Notes: generated from the sequence alone by a model not told the origin. DNA of 64,000 nt from Brenneria bubanii (GCF_022378355.1 NZ_JAKMAJ010000016.1:62001-126000), one strand, 5' to 3'; counted from the stretch's first letter, positions 1 to 10,362 are shown. Made by a program: numbers and translations.

Positions 1-434
1 GCGTCCGCGACGGCAACGCTGAGCCCCACCTGAGCCATCACCGGCCAGTCGATCAGGTCATCGCCGATGTAAGCAACCTGACCGGCCTTCACCGACAGTT
101 TATCCAACAGATCGTTGAAGGCCAAAATCTTGTCCGACTGTCCCTGATAAAGGTGCTTGATCCCCAGCGTGTTGCAACGATCGACCAGCAGCTTGGCCGA
201 GCGCCCGGTAATGATGGCGACGTCGATCCCGGCGGTCAGCAAACAACGGATGCCGTAACCGTCCCTGACGTTGAACGCTTTCAGTTCTTCGCCCTGATTG
301 CCCATGTAGATCAAGCCGTCGGACATCACGCCATCGACATCGCAGATCAACAGACGAATATCATGGGCCTTATCCAGTACCAGGCGATCGACGGGTCCGT
401 AGCAGGTATCGGTTTGCGCCCCGGTTTTACTCAT
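1..434 (-). CDS. kdsC: KdsC, 3-deoxy-D-manno-octulosonate 8-phosphate phosphatase (3' end outside window)
   Basis: HAD-superfamily phosphatase that removes phosphate from Kdo-8-phosphate, a cytoplasmic step of lipopolysaccharide inner-core synthesis. Reading the minus strand from the ATG at 434 gives MSKTGAQTDTCYGPVDRL, followed by the HAD motif I segment LICDVDGVMSDG, where the first Asp is the nucleophile. Then come the ITGR motif and the IGDDLIDWPVM motif near the window edge. About 144 of the usual ~188 residues are present; the C-terminus runs off position 1. It lies 41 bp downstream of kdsD, which makes the preceding enzyme's substrate, as in E. coli, so the two are probably co-transcribed. 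Confidence 0.95.
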   Translation of the reverse strand, partial: MSKTGAQTDTCYGPVDRLVLDKAHDIRLLICDVDGVMSDGLIYMGNQGEELKAFNVRDGYGIRCLLTAGIDVAIITGRSAKLLVDRCNTLGIKHLYQGQSDKILAFNDLLDKLSVKAGQVAYIGDDLIDWPVMAQVGLSVAVAD

Positions 435-475
435 TCAGGTTTATCCTTGGTTCTTTATTCTACAGTATGGGATTA

Positions 476-1462
476 TCACACTACGCCAGCGCGCAGCATA
501 TCGTGCATATGAATAATACCAAGCAGTTGGTTGTTCTCCGCGACCAGCAACGAGGTAATGTGGCGTGATTGCATCAAATTCAAGGCATCAACCGCCAGCG
601 TTTGCGGCGTGACGCGAACGCCGCCTGCGGTCATAACATCAGCAATACGCGCGCTGTTCAAGTCTATATTCATGTCGAAAATCCGGCGCAGGTCGCCATC
701 GGTGAAGATGCCCTGAATGTTCATCTTCGCATCGCAGATTACCGTCATTCCCAGATTTTTGCGCGTAATTTCCAGCAATGCGTCGCGCAGGGAGGCATCA
801 AGAGGCACCTGCGGGATCTCATCGCCCGAGTGCATTATATCGCTCACGCGCAGCAGCAGTTTGCGTCCCAGCGCGCCGCCCGGGTGGGATAAGGCAAAGT
901 CTTCGGCGGTGAAACCGCGCGCCTGCAACAGCGCCACCGCCATGGCATCCCCCATCACCAGGGTTGCGGTTGTGCTGCTGGTGGGCGCTAGCCCGAGCGG
1001 ACAGGCTTCCTGCGGGACGTGGATGCACAGGTGAATATCGGCGGCTTTTCCCATCGTGCTTTCTGGATTGCCGGTCATACAGATCAAAAATATTTTCTGC
1101 CGTTTCAATACCGGGATCAGCGATAAGATCTCATTGGATTCGCCGGAGTTGGAAATGGCGATCACAATATCATGCGGGGTGACCATCCCCAGATCGCCAT
1201 GGCTGGCTTCGCCGGGATGAACGAAAAAGGAAGGCGTGCCGGTGCTGGCGAAGGTCGCGGCCATTTTGCAACCGATATGGCCTGATTTTCCCATGCCCAT
1301 CACCACCACTTTTCCGCGACAGTAGAATATTTTTTCGCAGGCCTGGGTGAAGTTGTCGTCGATGTAGCGGTCGAGCTGCGCCAGCCCGTCGCGCTCGATG
1401 CTCAGAACCTGTTTGCCTGCTTGTTGAAAATCAAAACCGGGTTGTAGTTCAAAATGTGACAT
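476..1462 (-). CDS. kdsD: KdsD, arabinose-5-phosphate isomerase
   Basis: Interconverts ribulose-5-phosphate and arabinose-5-phosphate, the committed precursor of Kdo in LPS. The 328-residue length is that of E. coli KdsD. An N-terminal SIS sugar-isomerase domain (about residues 40-180) contains GMGKSGHIG and the SNSGESNE phosphosugar motif. Two CBS domains follow to the C-terminus (DIMHSGDEIP and DVMTAGGVRV repeats). It is sandwiched between yrbG (33 bp upstream) and kdsC (41 bp downstream) on the same strand, consistent with the yrbG-kdsD-kdsC-lpt operon of enterobacteria. No anomalies seen. Confidence 0.97.
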   Translation of the reverse strand: MSHFELQPGFDFQQAGKQVLSIERDGLAQLDRYIDDNFTQACEKIFYCRGKVVVMGMGKSGHIGCKMAATFASTGTPSFFVHPGEASHGDLGMVTPHDIVIAISNSGESNEILSLIPVLKRQKIFLICMTGNPESTMGKAADIHLCIHVPQEACPLGLAPTSSTTATLVMGDAMAVALLQARGFTAEDFALSHPGGALGRKLLLRVSDIMHSGDEIPQVPLDASLRDALLEITRKNLGMTVICDAKMNIQGIFTDGDLRRIFDMNIDLNSARIADVMTAGGVRVTPQTLAVDALNLMQSRHITSLLVAENNQLLGIIHMHDMLRAGVV

Positions 1463-1495
1463 GCCTGGATAATCCTGTTTGTTTTGATGTTCTGG

Positions 1496-2461
1496 TTAGG
1501 AAAAAAAGAACAACACCGAAAGGTAAGCGACGAAAGCACATAATAAAAGTGCGCCTGCGCCTTGTCCGATGCGACGTTTCCTGCCGAGGCACAGCGCGGT
1601 CAACAGTGCGCTGACCCCCAGCATAACCCAGTAATCGCGCTGAAATGCGAGTGGATTGAGCACGCCCGGAGAAAGCAGCGCCGGTACGCCCAGAACGATG
1701 GCGATATTAAAAATATTCGAGCCAATCAGGTTGCCCAGCGCAATATCATCTTCCTTTTTCAGCGTGCCAACAATCGCCGTCGCTAATTCCGGCAGGCTGG
1801 TGCCGATAGCCAAAACGGTCAAGCCGATGGTCAGCTCGCTGATATTGAAATGACGGGCTATCACCGTGGCGTTGTCGACCACAATGCGGGCGGCCATCGG
1901 CAGAATGATAAAACCGAGGATGAGCCATAGAATGGCGACCATCTGATTACCGTCCTCCTGCGGCAATTCCGCCATTTGCTCGCGAGCCAGACTATCGGAG
2001 CCTTCCTGCTGGGCGCGACGCGTCATCCGGATCATCAGCAATATAAACAGCGCGGCGGCGATCAGCAGTATTACGCCATCGGCGCGGCTCAGGTAGCTGT
2101 CATGCAGCAGAAAGCCACACAAGAGGGTGATCAGCAGCATCAACGGAAATTCGCGGCGCAGCAGTTCGGAGTAAACCGTCAGCGGACGAATCAGCGCGGC
2201 GCTGCCGAGAATTAACAGAATATTGGCAATGTTTGAACCCAGAACATTTCCCACGGTCATATCAATCTGATTGTTTAACGCCGCCGTGACGGACACAATC
2301 AGTTCAGGCAGGGATGTCCCGAAGCCCACGATGCCGATGCCGATAATCAGTGGGGGCATACCAAAAGAACGCGCCAGTACCGCTGCGCCATAGACCAGAC
2401 GATCGGCGCCGTAAACCAGTAAAACTAAACCAACTATCAAGAGTACTGTTGCAAAAAGCAT
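1496..2461 (-). CDS. yrbG: YrbG, inner-membrane Na+/Ca2+ exchanger family protein
   Basis: A member of the CaCA cation antiporter family. The 321-residue protein is almost wholly hydrophobic, with about ten membrane segments in two inverted repeats. Each repeat carries the family alpha-motif: GFGTSLPELIVSV near residue 45 and AIGTSLPELATAIVG near residue 215, each followed by a GNxxGSNIxNI segment (GNVLGSNIANILLI and GNLIGSNIFNIAIV). It is the first gene of the leftward yrbG-kdsD-kdsC run and is divergent from the mla operon. Its physiological substrate has not been settled in E. coli; calcium/sodium exchange is inferred from the family. Confidence 0.93.
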   Translation of the reverse strand: MLFATVLLIVGLVLLVYGADRLVYGAAVLARSFGMPPLIIGIGIVGFGTSLPELIVSVTAALNNQIDMTVGNVLGSNIANILLILGSAALIRPLTVYSELLRREFPLMLLITLLCGFLLHDSYLSRADGVILLIAAALFILLMIRMTRRAQQEGSDSLAREQMAELPQEDGNQMVAILWLILGFIILPMAARIVVDNATVIARHFNISELTIGLTVLAIGTSLPELATAIVGTLKKEDDIALGNLIGSNIFNIAIVLGVPALLSPGVLNPLAFQRDYWVMLGVSALLTALCLGRKRRIGQGAGALLLCAFVAYLSVLFFFS

Positions 2462-2765
2462 GCAGCGTCCTTTATTGAGGTATAATCACCGGTTTATTAG
2501 TCACATAAACCAGCCGTTCTGGACGGAACCTGAACGAAAGGGTGCTCCCCATTATTAGCGCTAATTCTGACTGTGTGAGACGGAAAAGTAAAACCTATGG
2601 CGGTTTTGTTCAGCCTCTTTGGACAAGAACCGGCGGTAATTTTTTGTAAAACTCGCGCCACTAACAAGGGCAGCCGTTACGCTTTATGGATGCATTCATA
2701 TCAAAGCTATTCGCTAAACAGGAAAGAATACACGCAACATGCTGATTGGTAAGGAACATAAGATA
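2462..2765. promoter_or_regulatory. divergent intergenic region between yrbG and mlaF
   Basis: This 304-bp spacer must hold the promoters of two divergent operons. On the minus strand a TATA-like element lies about 30 bp before yrbG. A small hairpin is visible at 2491-2511, with GGTTTAT and ATAAACC arms and a 7-nt loop. I could not assign a convincing sigma-70 promoter to mlaF. The ribosome-binding site of mlaF (AAGGA) is at about 2752-2756. Confidence 0.4.
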
Positions 2766-3581
2766 ATGGATCATGAGACTGCTAATCTGGTTGAAATTCG
2801 CGATCTGAGCTTTCGGCGCGGTAACCGACAGATTTTCACCGATATCACGCTCAATGTCCCCAAGGGGAAGGTCACCGCTATAATGGGGCCGTCCGGCATC
2901 GGTAAAACCACGTTGCTGCGCTTGATTGGCGGACAGATACCACCGGATAGCGGTGAAATCTGGTTTGACGGCGACAATATTCCGACGCTTTCACGCTCGG
3001 CGCTGTACGAATCCCGCAAAAAAATGAGCATGTTGTTTCAATCCGGCGCGTTATTTACCGATCTGAACGTGTTCGATAATGTCGCCTGGCCGCTGCGCGA
3101 GCACAGTCATTTGCCGGAGCCGCTGTTGCGCAGCACCGTCCTGATGAAGCTGGAGGCCGTCGGCTTACGCGGCGCCGCTGCGCTGATGCCCGCGGAGCTT
3201 TCGGGCGGGATGGCGCGGCGTGCGGCGCTGGCGCGGGCGATTGCGCTTGATCCGCAACTGATCATGTTTGACGAGCCTTTCGTCGGACAGGATCCGATCA
3301 CCATGGGCACGTTGGTGAAGCTGATTGATGAACTGAATCACGCATTGGGCGTTACCTGCATCGTGGTCTCCCATGATGTGCCGGAAGTGATGAGTATTGC
3401 CGATTATGCCTATATCATTGCCGATCGGCAGGTCATCGCCGAAGGCACGGCGGCGCAGTTGCAAACGAACGACGACTCCCGCGTGCGCCAGTTTCTGGAC
3501 GGCGTTGCTGATGGGCCAGTGCCTTTTCGGTATCCGGCGGGGGATTATAAAACCGCGCTGTTAGGTTCTGTTGGGGGTTAA
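2766..3581 (+). CDS. mlaF: MlaF, ATPase of the Mla phospholipid-transport ABC complex
   Basis: Cytoplasmic ATP-hydrolysing subunit of the MlaFEDB inner-membrane complex, which moves phospholipids between inner and outer membranes and maintains outer-membrane lipid asymmetry. Walker A is GPSGIGKTT, the ABC signature is LSGGMARRAALARA, Walker B is LIMFDEPF followed by VGQDP, and the switch histidine lies in VVSHDVPEV. The start was placed at the ATG at 2766 (MDHETANLVEIRDL), nine codons inside the longest frame. It matches the E. coli start and has an AAGGA sequence nine bases upstream. This gives 271 residues against 269 in E. coli. It is the first gene of mlaFEDCB, and mlaE begins 7 bp after its stop. 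Confidence 0.97.
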   Translation: MDHETANLVEIRDLSFRRGNRQIFTDITLNVPKGKVTAIMGPSGIGKTTLLRLIGGQIPPDSGEIWFDGDNIPTLSRSALYESRKKMSMLFQSGALFTDLNVFDNVAWPLREHSHLPEPLLRSTVLMKLEAVGLRGAAALMPAELSGGMARRAALARAIALDPQLIMFDEPFVGQDPITMGTLVKLIDELNHALGVTCIVVSHDVPEVMSIADYAYIIADRQVIAEGTAAQLQTNDDSRVRQFLDGVADGPVPFRYPAGDYKTALLGSVGG

Positions 3582-3588
3582 ATAATTC

Positions 3589-4371
3589 ATGTTCTTACAG
3601 GCATTGGCGTCATTCGGGCGTCAGGGAATTTCTACCTGTACTTCTTTCGGCCGAGCCGGACTGATGCTGTTCAATGCATTAGTGGGCCGGCCTGAATTCA
3701 GGAAACAGTGGCCGCAATTGATTAAACAGCTCTACAGCGTGGGTGTGCAGTCGCTGTTGATCATTATGGTATCGGGCCTGTTTATCGGCATGGTGCTGGG
3801 GTTGCAGGGGTATCTTATTCTGAACACCTACAGCGCTGAGGCCAGCCTTGGCGTCATGGTGGCGCTCTCGCTGTTGCGCGAGCTTGGGCCGGTGGTTACG
3901 GCGCTGTTGTTTGCCGGTCGCGCCGGGTCGGCGCTGACGGCGGAGATCGGCCTGATGAAGGCCACCGAGCAGCTTTCCAGTATGGAAATGATGGCCGTCG
4001 ATCCGCTCAGGCGGGTGGTCGCTCCGCGTTTCTGGGCCGGCGTTATCAGTATGCCGCTGCTGTCGATTATTTTTGTCGCCATCGGCATCTGGGGCGGAGG
4101 GCTGGTTGGCGTTGACTGGAAAGGCATCGACAGCGGTTTTTTCTGGTCGGCCATGCAGGGCGCCGTCGAGTGGCGGCAGGATATACTGAACTGCATGATA
4201 AAAAGCGTCATTTTCGCCATTACCGTGACCTGGATTGCGCTATTTAATGGCTATGATGCGATTCCTACTTCAGAAGGGATCAGCCGTGCAACGACCCGTA
4301 CCGTCGTGCATTCATCATTAGCGGTATTGGGATTGGATTTTGTGCTGACAGCACTGATGTTTGGGAACTGA
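3589..4371 (+). CDS. mlaE: MlaE, permease subunit of the Mla phospholipid transporter
   Basis: Integral inner-membrane permease of the MlaFEDB complex, 260 residues as in E. coli. An N-terminal amphipathic segment is followed by about five hydrophobic helices. The central conserved part reads [21 protein letters not shown] and continues into [17 protein letters not shown], the coupling region that contacts MlaF. The gene is the second of the mla operon and its stop lies 4 bp before the mlaD start, suggesting translational coupling. Confidence 0.96.
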   Translation: MFLQALASFGRQGISTCTSFGRAGLMLFNALVGRPEFRKQWPQLIKQLYSVGVQSLLIIMVSGLFIGMVLGLQGYLILNTYSAEASLGVMVALSLLRELGPVVTALLFAGRAGSALTAEIGLMKATEQLSSMEMMAVDPLRRVVAPRFWAGVISMPLLSIIFVAIGIWGGGLVGVDWKGIDSGFFWSAMQGAVEWRQDILNCMIKSVIFAITVTWIALFNGYDAIPTSEGISRATTRTVVHSSLAVLGLDFVLTALMFGN

Positions 4372-4375
4372 GTCG

Positions 4376-4942
4376 ATGCAAACGAAAAAAAGTGAAATTT
4401 GGGTTGGCGCATTTATGCTGATTGCGCTGTGCGCCGTCGTATTTTTGTGTCTGAAGGTGGCCGACCTCAAGTCAATCGGCAGTGAGCCTACATACCGCCT
4501 ATACGCGACGTTCGACAACATCGGCGGCCTGAAGATTCGTTCGCCGATCAAGATCGGCGGCGTGGTGGCCGGCAGAGTCGCGGATATCTCTCTGGATGAG
4601 AAAACCTACCTCCCTCGCGTGGCGATGGACATTCAGCAACGTTATAACCATATTCCGGACACCAGTTCACTGGCTATTCGGACATCGGGTCTGCTGGGCG
4701 AACAATATCTGGCGCTGAATATTGGTTTTGAAGATGAAGAGATGGGAACCGCAATATTGAAAGACGGCGGCGTCATTCAGGATACCAAATCAGCCATGGT
4801 GCTGGAGGACCTCATCGGGCAATTCTTATATAAGAGCGGCGGCAATAACGAGGATAATACCGTTCAGGAAAACTCGGCTCCTGCCGAGGGTGCCACGCCA
4901 ACGCCTGCGCCGCAAAATACACCCGTTACTTCACATCCATAA
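4376..4942 (+). CDS. mlaD: MlaD, membrane-anchored MCE-domain lipid-binding protein
   Basis: Periplasmic substrate-binding part of the Mla transporter: a single N-terminal membrane helix (about residues 8-27), then an MCE domain that assembles as a hexameric ring with a lipid-conducting pore. The start MQTKKSEIWVGAF was chosen at 4376, five codons inside the open frame, because it matches the E. coli N-terminus and avoids overlap with mlaE. Conserved MCE blocks include YATFDNIGGLK, IGGVVAGRV and SGLLGEQYLAL. The 188-residue protein ends in a low-complexity Pro/Ala/Thr tail from about residue 165, which varies between species. Confidence 0.96.
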   Translation: MQTKKSEIWVGAFMLIALCAVVFLCLKVADLKSIGSEPTYRLYATFDNIGGLKIRSPIKIGGVVAGRVADISLDEKTYLPRVAMDIQQRYNHIPDTSSLAIRTSGLLGEQYLALNIGFEDEEMGTAILKDGGVIQDTKSAMVLEDLIGQFLYKSGGNNEDNTVQENSAPAEGATPTPAPQNTPVTSHP

Positions 4943-4954
4943 GAGGATAGCTGT

Positions 4955-5584
4955 ATGTTTAAACGTTTACTGATGGTGGCCTTGCTGGTGGTAGCACCGC
5001 TGGCCAGCGCCGCCGATCAAACGAACCCTTACCGCCTGATGAATGAAGCGGCGGATAAAACCTTTAGCCGTTTGAAAACCGAACAGCCGCGCATCAGGCA
5101 AAATCCCGATTACCTGCGTAATGTGGTGCGTGAAGAGCTTCTGCCTTATGTGCAGGTAAGGTATGCCGGGGCGTTAGTTCTTGGCCGCTATTATAAAGAG
5201 GCCACGCCCGCCCAGCGCGATGCCTATTTCAAAGCATTTGAAGCCTATCTGGAGCAGGCCTACGGTCAGGCTCTGGCGCTGTATCATGGACAAACTTATC
5301 AGATCGCGCCCGAGCAGCCGTTAGGCGATGCCGGTATTATCGCCATCCGCGTGACGATTATCGATAGCGGCGGCCGTCCGCCGGTTCGCCTTGACTTCCA
5401 GTGGCGCAAGAATACGCAGAGCGGCAACTGGCAGGCTTATGACATGATCGCCGAAGGCGTCAGTATGATCACCACCAAGCAAAATGAGTGGGCGGCGACA
5501 TTGCGTGAGAAAGGCGTTGATGGTTTGACCCAACAATTGGACGCCGCGTCAAAAGCGCCGATTACGCTGGATAAGCGCAACTGA
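4955..5584 (+). CDS. mlaC: MlaC, periplasmic phospholipid shuttle protein
   Basis: Soluble periplasmic carrier that ferries phospholipid between the outer-membrane MlaA-porin complex and MlaD. An N-terminal signal peptide is clear: basic MFKR, a hydrophobic core, then an ASAA/D cleavage region at about residues 19-21. The mature domain has the family blocks [19 protein letters not shown] and [18 protein letters not shown]. Length 209 residues, close to the 211 of E. coli. It is the fourth gene of the operon, 12 bp after mlaD. Confidence 0.96.
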   Translation: MFKRLLMVALLVVAPLASAADQTNPYRLMNEAADKTFSRLKTEQPRIRQNPDYLRNVVREELLPYVQVRYAGALVLGRYYKEATPAQRDAYFKAFEAYLEQAYGQALALYHGQTYQIAPEQPLGDAGIIAIRVTIIDSGGRPPVRLDFQWRKNTQSGNWQAYDMIAEGVSMITTKQNEWAATLREKGVDGLTQQLDAASKAPITLDKRN

Positions 5585-5599
5585 GCAGAGTAAAACGAA

Positions 5600-5902
5600 A
5601 TGGATAATGCACTGAGCTGGCAGTCGCAGCAATCAACGCTGGTTTTAGCCGGCGGGTTGGATCGTGAAACGTTATTGCCGCTTTGGCAGCAGCGCGACCA
5701 GCTACTGGCCGATAAAACCGTGCTGGATGTGTCTGGTTTACGTCGTGTGGATTCCGCCGGTCTGGCTTTGTTGGTTCATTTTTATTATCAACGCTCCCAG
5801 CGCGGAGGCGAGCTAAAAATTATCGGCGCCGGCGATCGGCTAAAAACGTTGATCGCCTTGTATAACCTGAATGAAATCGTCCCTGTCGAACCGGTTGAAT
5901 AG
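5600..5902 (+). CDS. mlaB: MlaB, STAS-domain subunit of the Mla transporter
   Basis: Small cytoplasmic STAS-domain protein that binds MlaF and is needed for assembly and ATPase activity of the MlaFEDB complex. The 100 residues form one STAS fold with the characteristic segment LDVSGLRRVDSAGLALLVHF. The conserved hydroxyl residue, Thr52 in E. coli, is Ser52 here. It is the last gene of the mla operon and is followed by a 218-bp gap before ibaG. Confidence 0.93.
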   Translation: MDNALSWQSQQSTLVLAGGLDRETLLPLWQQRDQLLADKTVLDVSGLRRVDSAGLALLVHFYYQRSQRGGELKIIGAGDRLKTLIALYNLNEIVPVEPVE

Positions 5903-6120
5903 TAACGTTTCGCGCAAATCCGCGCGGCGTCTATTTTAATCTTGCCTGCCGCGCCCCAGGGAGGGGGTGAGCCCATGGATGGGCCGGATAATCGGCAAAC
6001 CAGCCCGTCTGCGATTTGAAAGATGAATAATGGGGGCTTTTTCCTTGTTTAAGATGGCGCCGTATTCATCTAATATACCAACCTGTTTATCATCCCCCCC
6101 TGACATAGAAATCGAGAGCG

Positions 6121-6375
6121 ATGGAAAATAATGAAATTAAAGACGTGCTGATGAATGCATTGGCGCTAGACGAAGCCCACGTATCAGGCGATGGCAGCCA
6201 TTTTCAGGTTATTGCCGTGGGTGAACTGTTCGCCGGAATGAATCGGGTGAAAAAACAGCAGGCCGTTTATACTCCTCTGATGGAATATATCGCGGATAAC
6301 CGTATCCACGCTTTGTCGATCAAGGCGTACACGCCGGAAGAATGGCAGCGCGACCGCAAGCTTAACGGTTTTTAA
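6121..6375 (+). CDS. ibaG: IbaG, BolA-family protein
   Basis: BolA-like protein of 84 residues. Such proteins partner with monothiol glutaredoxins in iron-sulfur trafficking, and IbaG is linked to acid stress in E. coli. The family fold is recognisable from [40 protein letters not shown] and the C-terminal [15 protein letters not shown] candidate promoter lies in the 218-bp gap upstream (TCTAAT at about 6077). It precedes murA by 52 bp, as in other Enterobacterales, and the two are probably co-transcribed. Confidence 0.92.
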   Translation: MENNEIKDVLMNALALDEAHVSGDGSHFQVIAVGELFAGMNRVKKQQAVYTPLMEYIADNRIHALSIKAYTPEEWQRDRKLNGF

Positions 6376-6415
6376 GCTTGTGATTTGTGAAGCAACATTG
6401 AATTTGAAACACTGA

Positions 6416-7690
<1,275 letters not shown>

Positions 7691-7704
7691 TCTTTGAATA
7701 CGGA

Positions 7705-7737
7705 CCGGGTGGCCTGAGGCTACCCGGTTTTTTTTTT
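7705..7737 (+). terminator. Rho-independent terminator of murA
   Basis: A 10-bp stem (CCGGGTGGCC with GGCTACCCGG, one G-U pair) closes a TGA loop and is followed by ten T residues at 7728-7737. It sits between murA and the convergent degS. Confidence 0.95.
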
Positions 7738-7764
7738 CGTCTGGCGTTCGCCGGGCCGTTGCGG

Positions 7765-8859
7765 CTAGTTAAGCGGAAACTCCTGAATCGTCATATTTAG
7801 CGTTAATGATTTTTTATCCCTTTCGATAGTCACGGGAATGACCGTGCCCGGATGCAATTCAGCGACCTGATCCATGGTTTCAATAACGGAGCGGGTCGGT
7901 TTATTGTCAACGCTCAGCAGGATATCGTTCACCTGAATACCCGCTGTATCGGCGGGGCCGCCCGGATCGACCGTTTTAACCAGAATGCCGATAAACCTGC
8001 CCTGCACCATGCCTTTTTTGTCGATATTCTCCATCTGTATACCGTTGACGCCAATGTAACCGCGGATAACGCGGCCATCGCGGATCAGTTTGCCCATGAC
8101 TTTGGTGGCCAGCGCGATAGGAATGGCGAAACTGATACCTTCCGGCGTTTCTCCATCGCTGCTTTTATCAAAAGACAGCGTATTGATGCCGACCAGCTCT
8201 CCGAGCGTATTAACCAAGGCGCCGCCGGAATTGCCCCGGTTGATGGAGGCGTCGGTTTGCAGAAGGTTTTGCCGGCCGTTCTGGCGGCTATCCTCTCCGG
8301 CCGCGCTAAGTCCGACGCGGCCGGTGGCGCTGATGATTCCCTGCGTGATGGTCTGTCCCAGATTGTAGGGATTACCGATGGCCATCACCACGTCCCCGAT
8401 ATGCGCCGTGCGGTCTGAGTTAATCGGAATCACCGGCAGGTTAATGCCGTCAATTTGCAGCACCGCAAGGTCGGTCAAGCTGTCCGAACCAACCACCATC
8501 GCTTCGAAGAGGCGGCCATCCTGAAGGGCGACCAGGATTTGTTGCGCGTTATTAATCACATGCTTATTGGTCAGAACATAACCTTTTTCACTCATGATTA
8601 CGCCGGAACCCAGCGTCTGGACATTGAGTTCTTTCGGCTGTTCAGGGTTGGGCACACGATTATAAACATTGACCACGGCGGGCGCCGCGCGGCGAACGCC
8701 CTGATAATAGCTTAACGGCGCGCCTTCGTCTGGTTTGTCATGATTATTATTCGTGTGCGTAAACAACGTCGAATTTGTTCGCAGCATCGGAAGCGCGAGT
8801 AGCAGAAGGCCGGCAACGATCACTCCAATCAGTATGGAACGGAATAACTTAACAAGCAT
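7765..8859 (-). CDS. degS: DegS, inner-membrane stress-sensor serine protease
   Basis: Site-1 protease that cleaves the anti-sigma factor RseA when its PDZ domain senses misfolded outer-membrane porins, starting the sigma-E response. It has an N-terminal membrane anchor (about residues 7-26), a trypsin-like domain with catalytic His100, Asp130 and Ser211 (TNKHV, DLAVLQ, GNSGG), and one C-terminal PDZ domain (about 270-360). It is 364 residues against 355 in E. coli. Seven extra residues fall between Arg181 and the active-site serine, in the equivalent of regulatory loop L3, where this sequence has AAGEDSRQN. It lies 129 bp downstream of degQ. Confidence 0.95.
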   Translation of the reverse strand: MLVKLFRSILIGVIVAGLLLLALPMLRTNSTLFTHTNNNHDKPDEGAPLSYYQGVRRAAPAVVNVYNRVPNPEQPKELNVQTLGSGVIMSEKGYVLTNKHVINNAQQILVALQDGRLFEAMVVGSDSLTDLAVLQIDGINLPVIPINSDRTAHIGDVVMAIGNPYNLGQTITQGIISATGRVGLSAAGEDSRQNGRQNLLQTDASINRGNSGGALVNTLGELVGINTLSFDKSSDGETPEGISFAIPIALATKVMGKLIRDGRVIRGYIGVNGIQMENIDKKGMVQGRFIGILVKTVDPGGPADTAGIQVNDILLSVDNKPTRSVIETMDQVAELHPGTVIPVTIERDKKSLTLNMTIQEFPLN

Positions 8860-8913
8860 GGGCGTGTTTTACTGTCAAATGAAATATGAAGTGAGAATAT
8901 CATGAGATGTTAA

Positions 8914-8945
8914 GGCACTGCATGATGCAGTGCCTGATTTTTTTA
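8914..8945 (+). terminator. terminator-like hairpin oriented against degS and degQ
   Basis: A perfect 9-bp stem (GGCACTGCA with TGCAGTGCC, loop TGA) is followed on the plus strand by TGATTTTTTT. Both flanking genes, degQ and degS, are on the minus strand, and the minus-strand flank is not T-rich. As drawn it would stop plus-strand (antisense) transcription entering degQ from the degS side. It could also protect the 3' end of degQ mRNA as a plain hairpin. Confidence 0.6.
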
Positions 8946-8988
8946 CGGCGAACGGCCTGTTACGCCATAGGTCTGCCGCGTAGCGGCA

Positions 8989-10362
8989 TTAACGGAGTAA
9001 CAAATAAATGGTATCGTCGCCACGTACGATGTTGAGCGCCAGCACCGGCGGTTTTGCTTCCAGAATCTTGCGTAACTGAGTGATGTTTTCCACGCGCTCG
9101 CGATTGATACCGACGATAATATCGCCCTTCTGCAGGCCCAGTTGGGCGGCCGGCGAATCTTTGGTGACGTTATCGATCTGGATGCCTTTGCCGCCGTCTT
9201 TCAACTGGCCGTTAGTCAGGGATGCGCCCTGTAACGCCGGATACAGCGTTTCCGCGCTGGTGGTAGTGGTGCTGCTATTATCCAGTACCACGCTGACTTC
9301 CACCTGTTTGCCATCACGCAGCAAACCCACTTTTACCGTTTTGCCCGGCGCGGTGGTGCCGATCTTGGCGCGTAGTTCGGCAAAGCTGTTGATCGGCTTC
9401 CCGTCCAGCGACGTCAGCACGTCACCCGCTTTAATACCGGCTTTGGCGGCGGCGGACTGTGGCAGCACTTCACTGACAAAGGCGCCGCGTTGAACATCGA
9501 CCTTAAAGGCTTTCGCCATTTCGGACGTCATTTCGCTGCCCCGGATCCCCAGCACGCCGCGCCTTACTTCACCGAACTCAACCAACTGCTGAGCCAGGTT
9601 TTGCGCCATATTGCTGGGGATGGCAAAGCCGATGCCGATATTTCCGCCCCCAGGCGCCAAAATCGCGGTGTTGATCCCGATCAGTTCGCCGTTGAGGTTC
9701 ACTAAGGCGCCGCCGGAGTTCCCCCGGTTGATTGAGGCGTCTGTCTGGATGAAGTTTTCCAGTCCTTCCAGATTCAGCCCGCTACGTCCCAGCGCTGAAA
9801 TAATCCCGGACGTTGCCGTCTGCCCCAGCCCGAAGGGGTTGCCTACGGCAACGGCGAAATCACCAACTCGCAGGCGATCCGAATCCGCCAGCTTAACCTC
9901 AACCAGGTTTTTGGCATTGAGTAGCTGGATTAAGGCGATGTCGCTTTGTTCGTCACGACCGATCAATTTTGCTTCGTATTCGCGTCCGTCGTTCAGCTGA
10001 ACGCGGATCTTGTCAGCATTATTGATGACGTGGTTGTTGGTCAGAACATAGCCTTTAGCCGCATCGATGATTACGCCCGATCCCAATCCGGCAAAAGGGC
10101 GAGAGCTCTGTTTATCCTGCGGGGCGTTAGGGCCGAAGAAGAACTTGAACTCTTCCGGTACGCGTTGGCTCTGCGTTCTGGTGCCTTCGATATGCACGCT
10201 GACCACCGCGGGCAGCACTTTTTCCAGCATCGGGGCCAGGCTGGGAAGCTGTTGCTGCCCAGGGACGACCGCAGGCAGCGTAGCGTAAGCCGTCGGGAGC
10301 GATAACAGGGTTAGGCTCATGCTCATTGCCAGTGCACTAAATAATAAAGATTTTTTCTTCAT
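8989..10362 (-). CDS. degQ: DegQ, periplasmic serine endoprotease/chaperone
   Basis: HtrA-family protease that degrades or refolds damaged periplasmic proteins. The signal peptide MKKKSLLFSALAMSMSLTLL ends in a YATLP region near residue 28. The protease domain shows His111 (TNNHV), Asp141 (SDIALIQ) and Ser216 (GNSGG). Two PDZ domains follow (about 260-350 and 365-455). At 457 residues it is closer in length to DegQ (455) than DegP (474), and it lacks the long Q-rich loop of DegP. Its position next to degS also supports degQ. The start has a GAGAG-type ribosome-binding site. Confidence 0.94.
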   Translation of the reverse strand: MKKKSLLFSALAMSMSLTLLSLPTAYATLPAVVPGQQQLPSLAPMLEKVLPAVVSVHIEGTRTQSQRVPEEFKFFFGPNAPQDKQSSRPFAGLGSGVIIDAAKGYVLTNNHVINNADKIRVQLNDGREYEAKLIGRDEQSDIALIQLLNAKNLVEVKLADSDRLRVGDFAVAVGNPFGLGQTATSGIISALGRSGLNLEGLENFIQTDASINRGNSGGALVNLNGELIGINTAILAPGGGNIGIGFAIPSNMAQNLAQQLVEFGEVRRGVLGIRGSEMTSEMAKAFKVDVQRGAFVSEVLPQSAAAKAGIKAGDVLTSLDGKPINSFAELRAKIGTTAPGKTVKVGLLRDGKQVEVSVVLDNSSTTTTSAETLYPALQGASLTNGQLKDGGKGIQIDNVTKDSPAAQLGLQKGDIIVGINRERVENITQLRKILEAKPPVLALNIVRGDDTIYLLLR

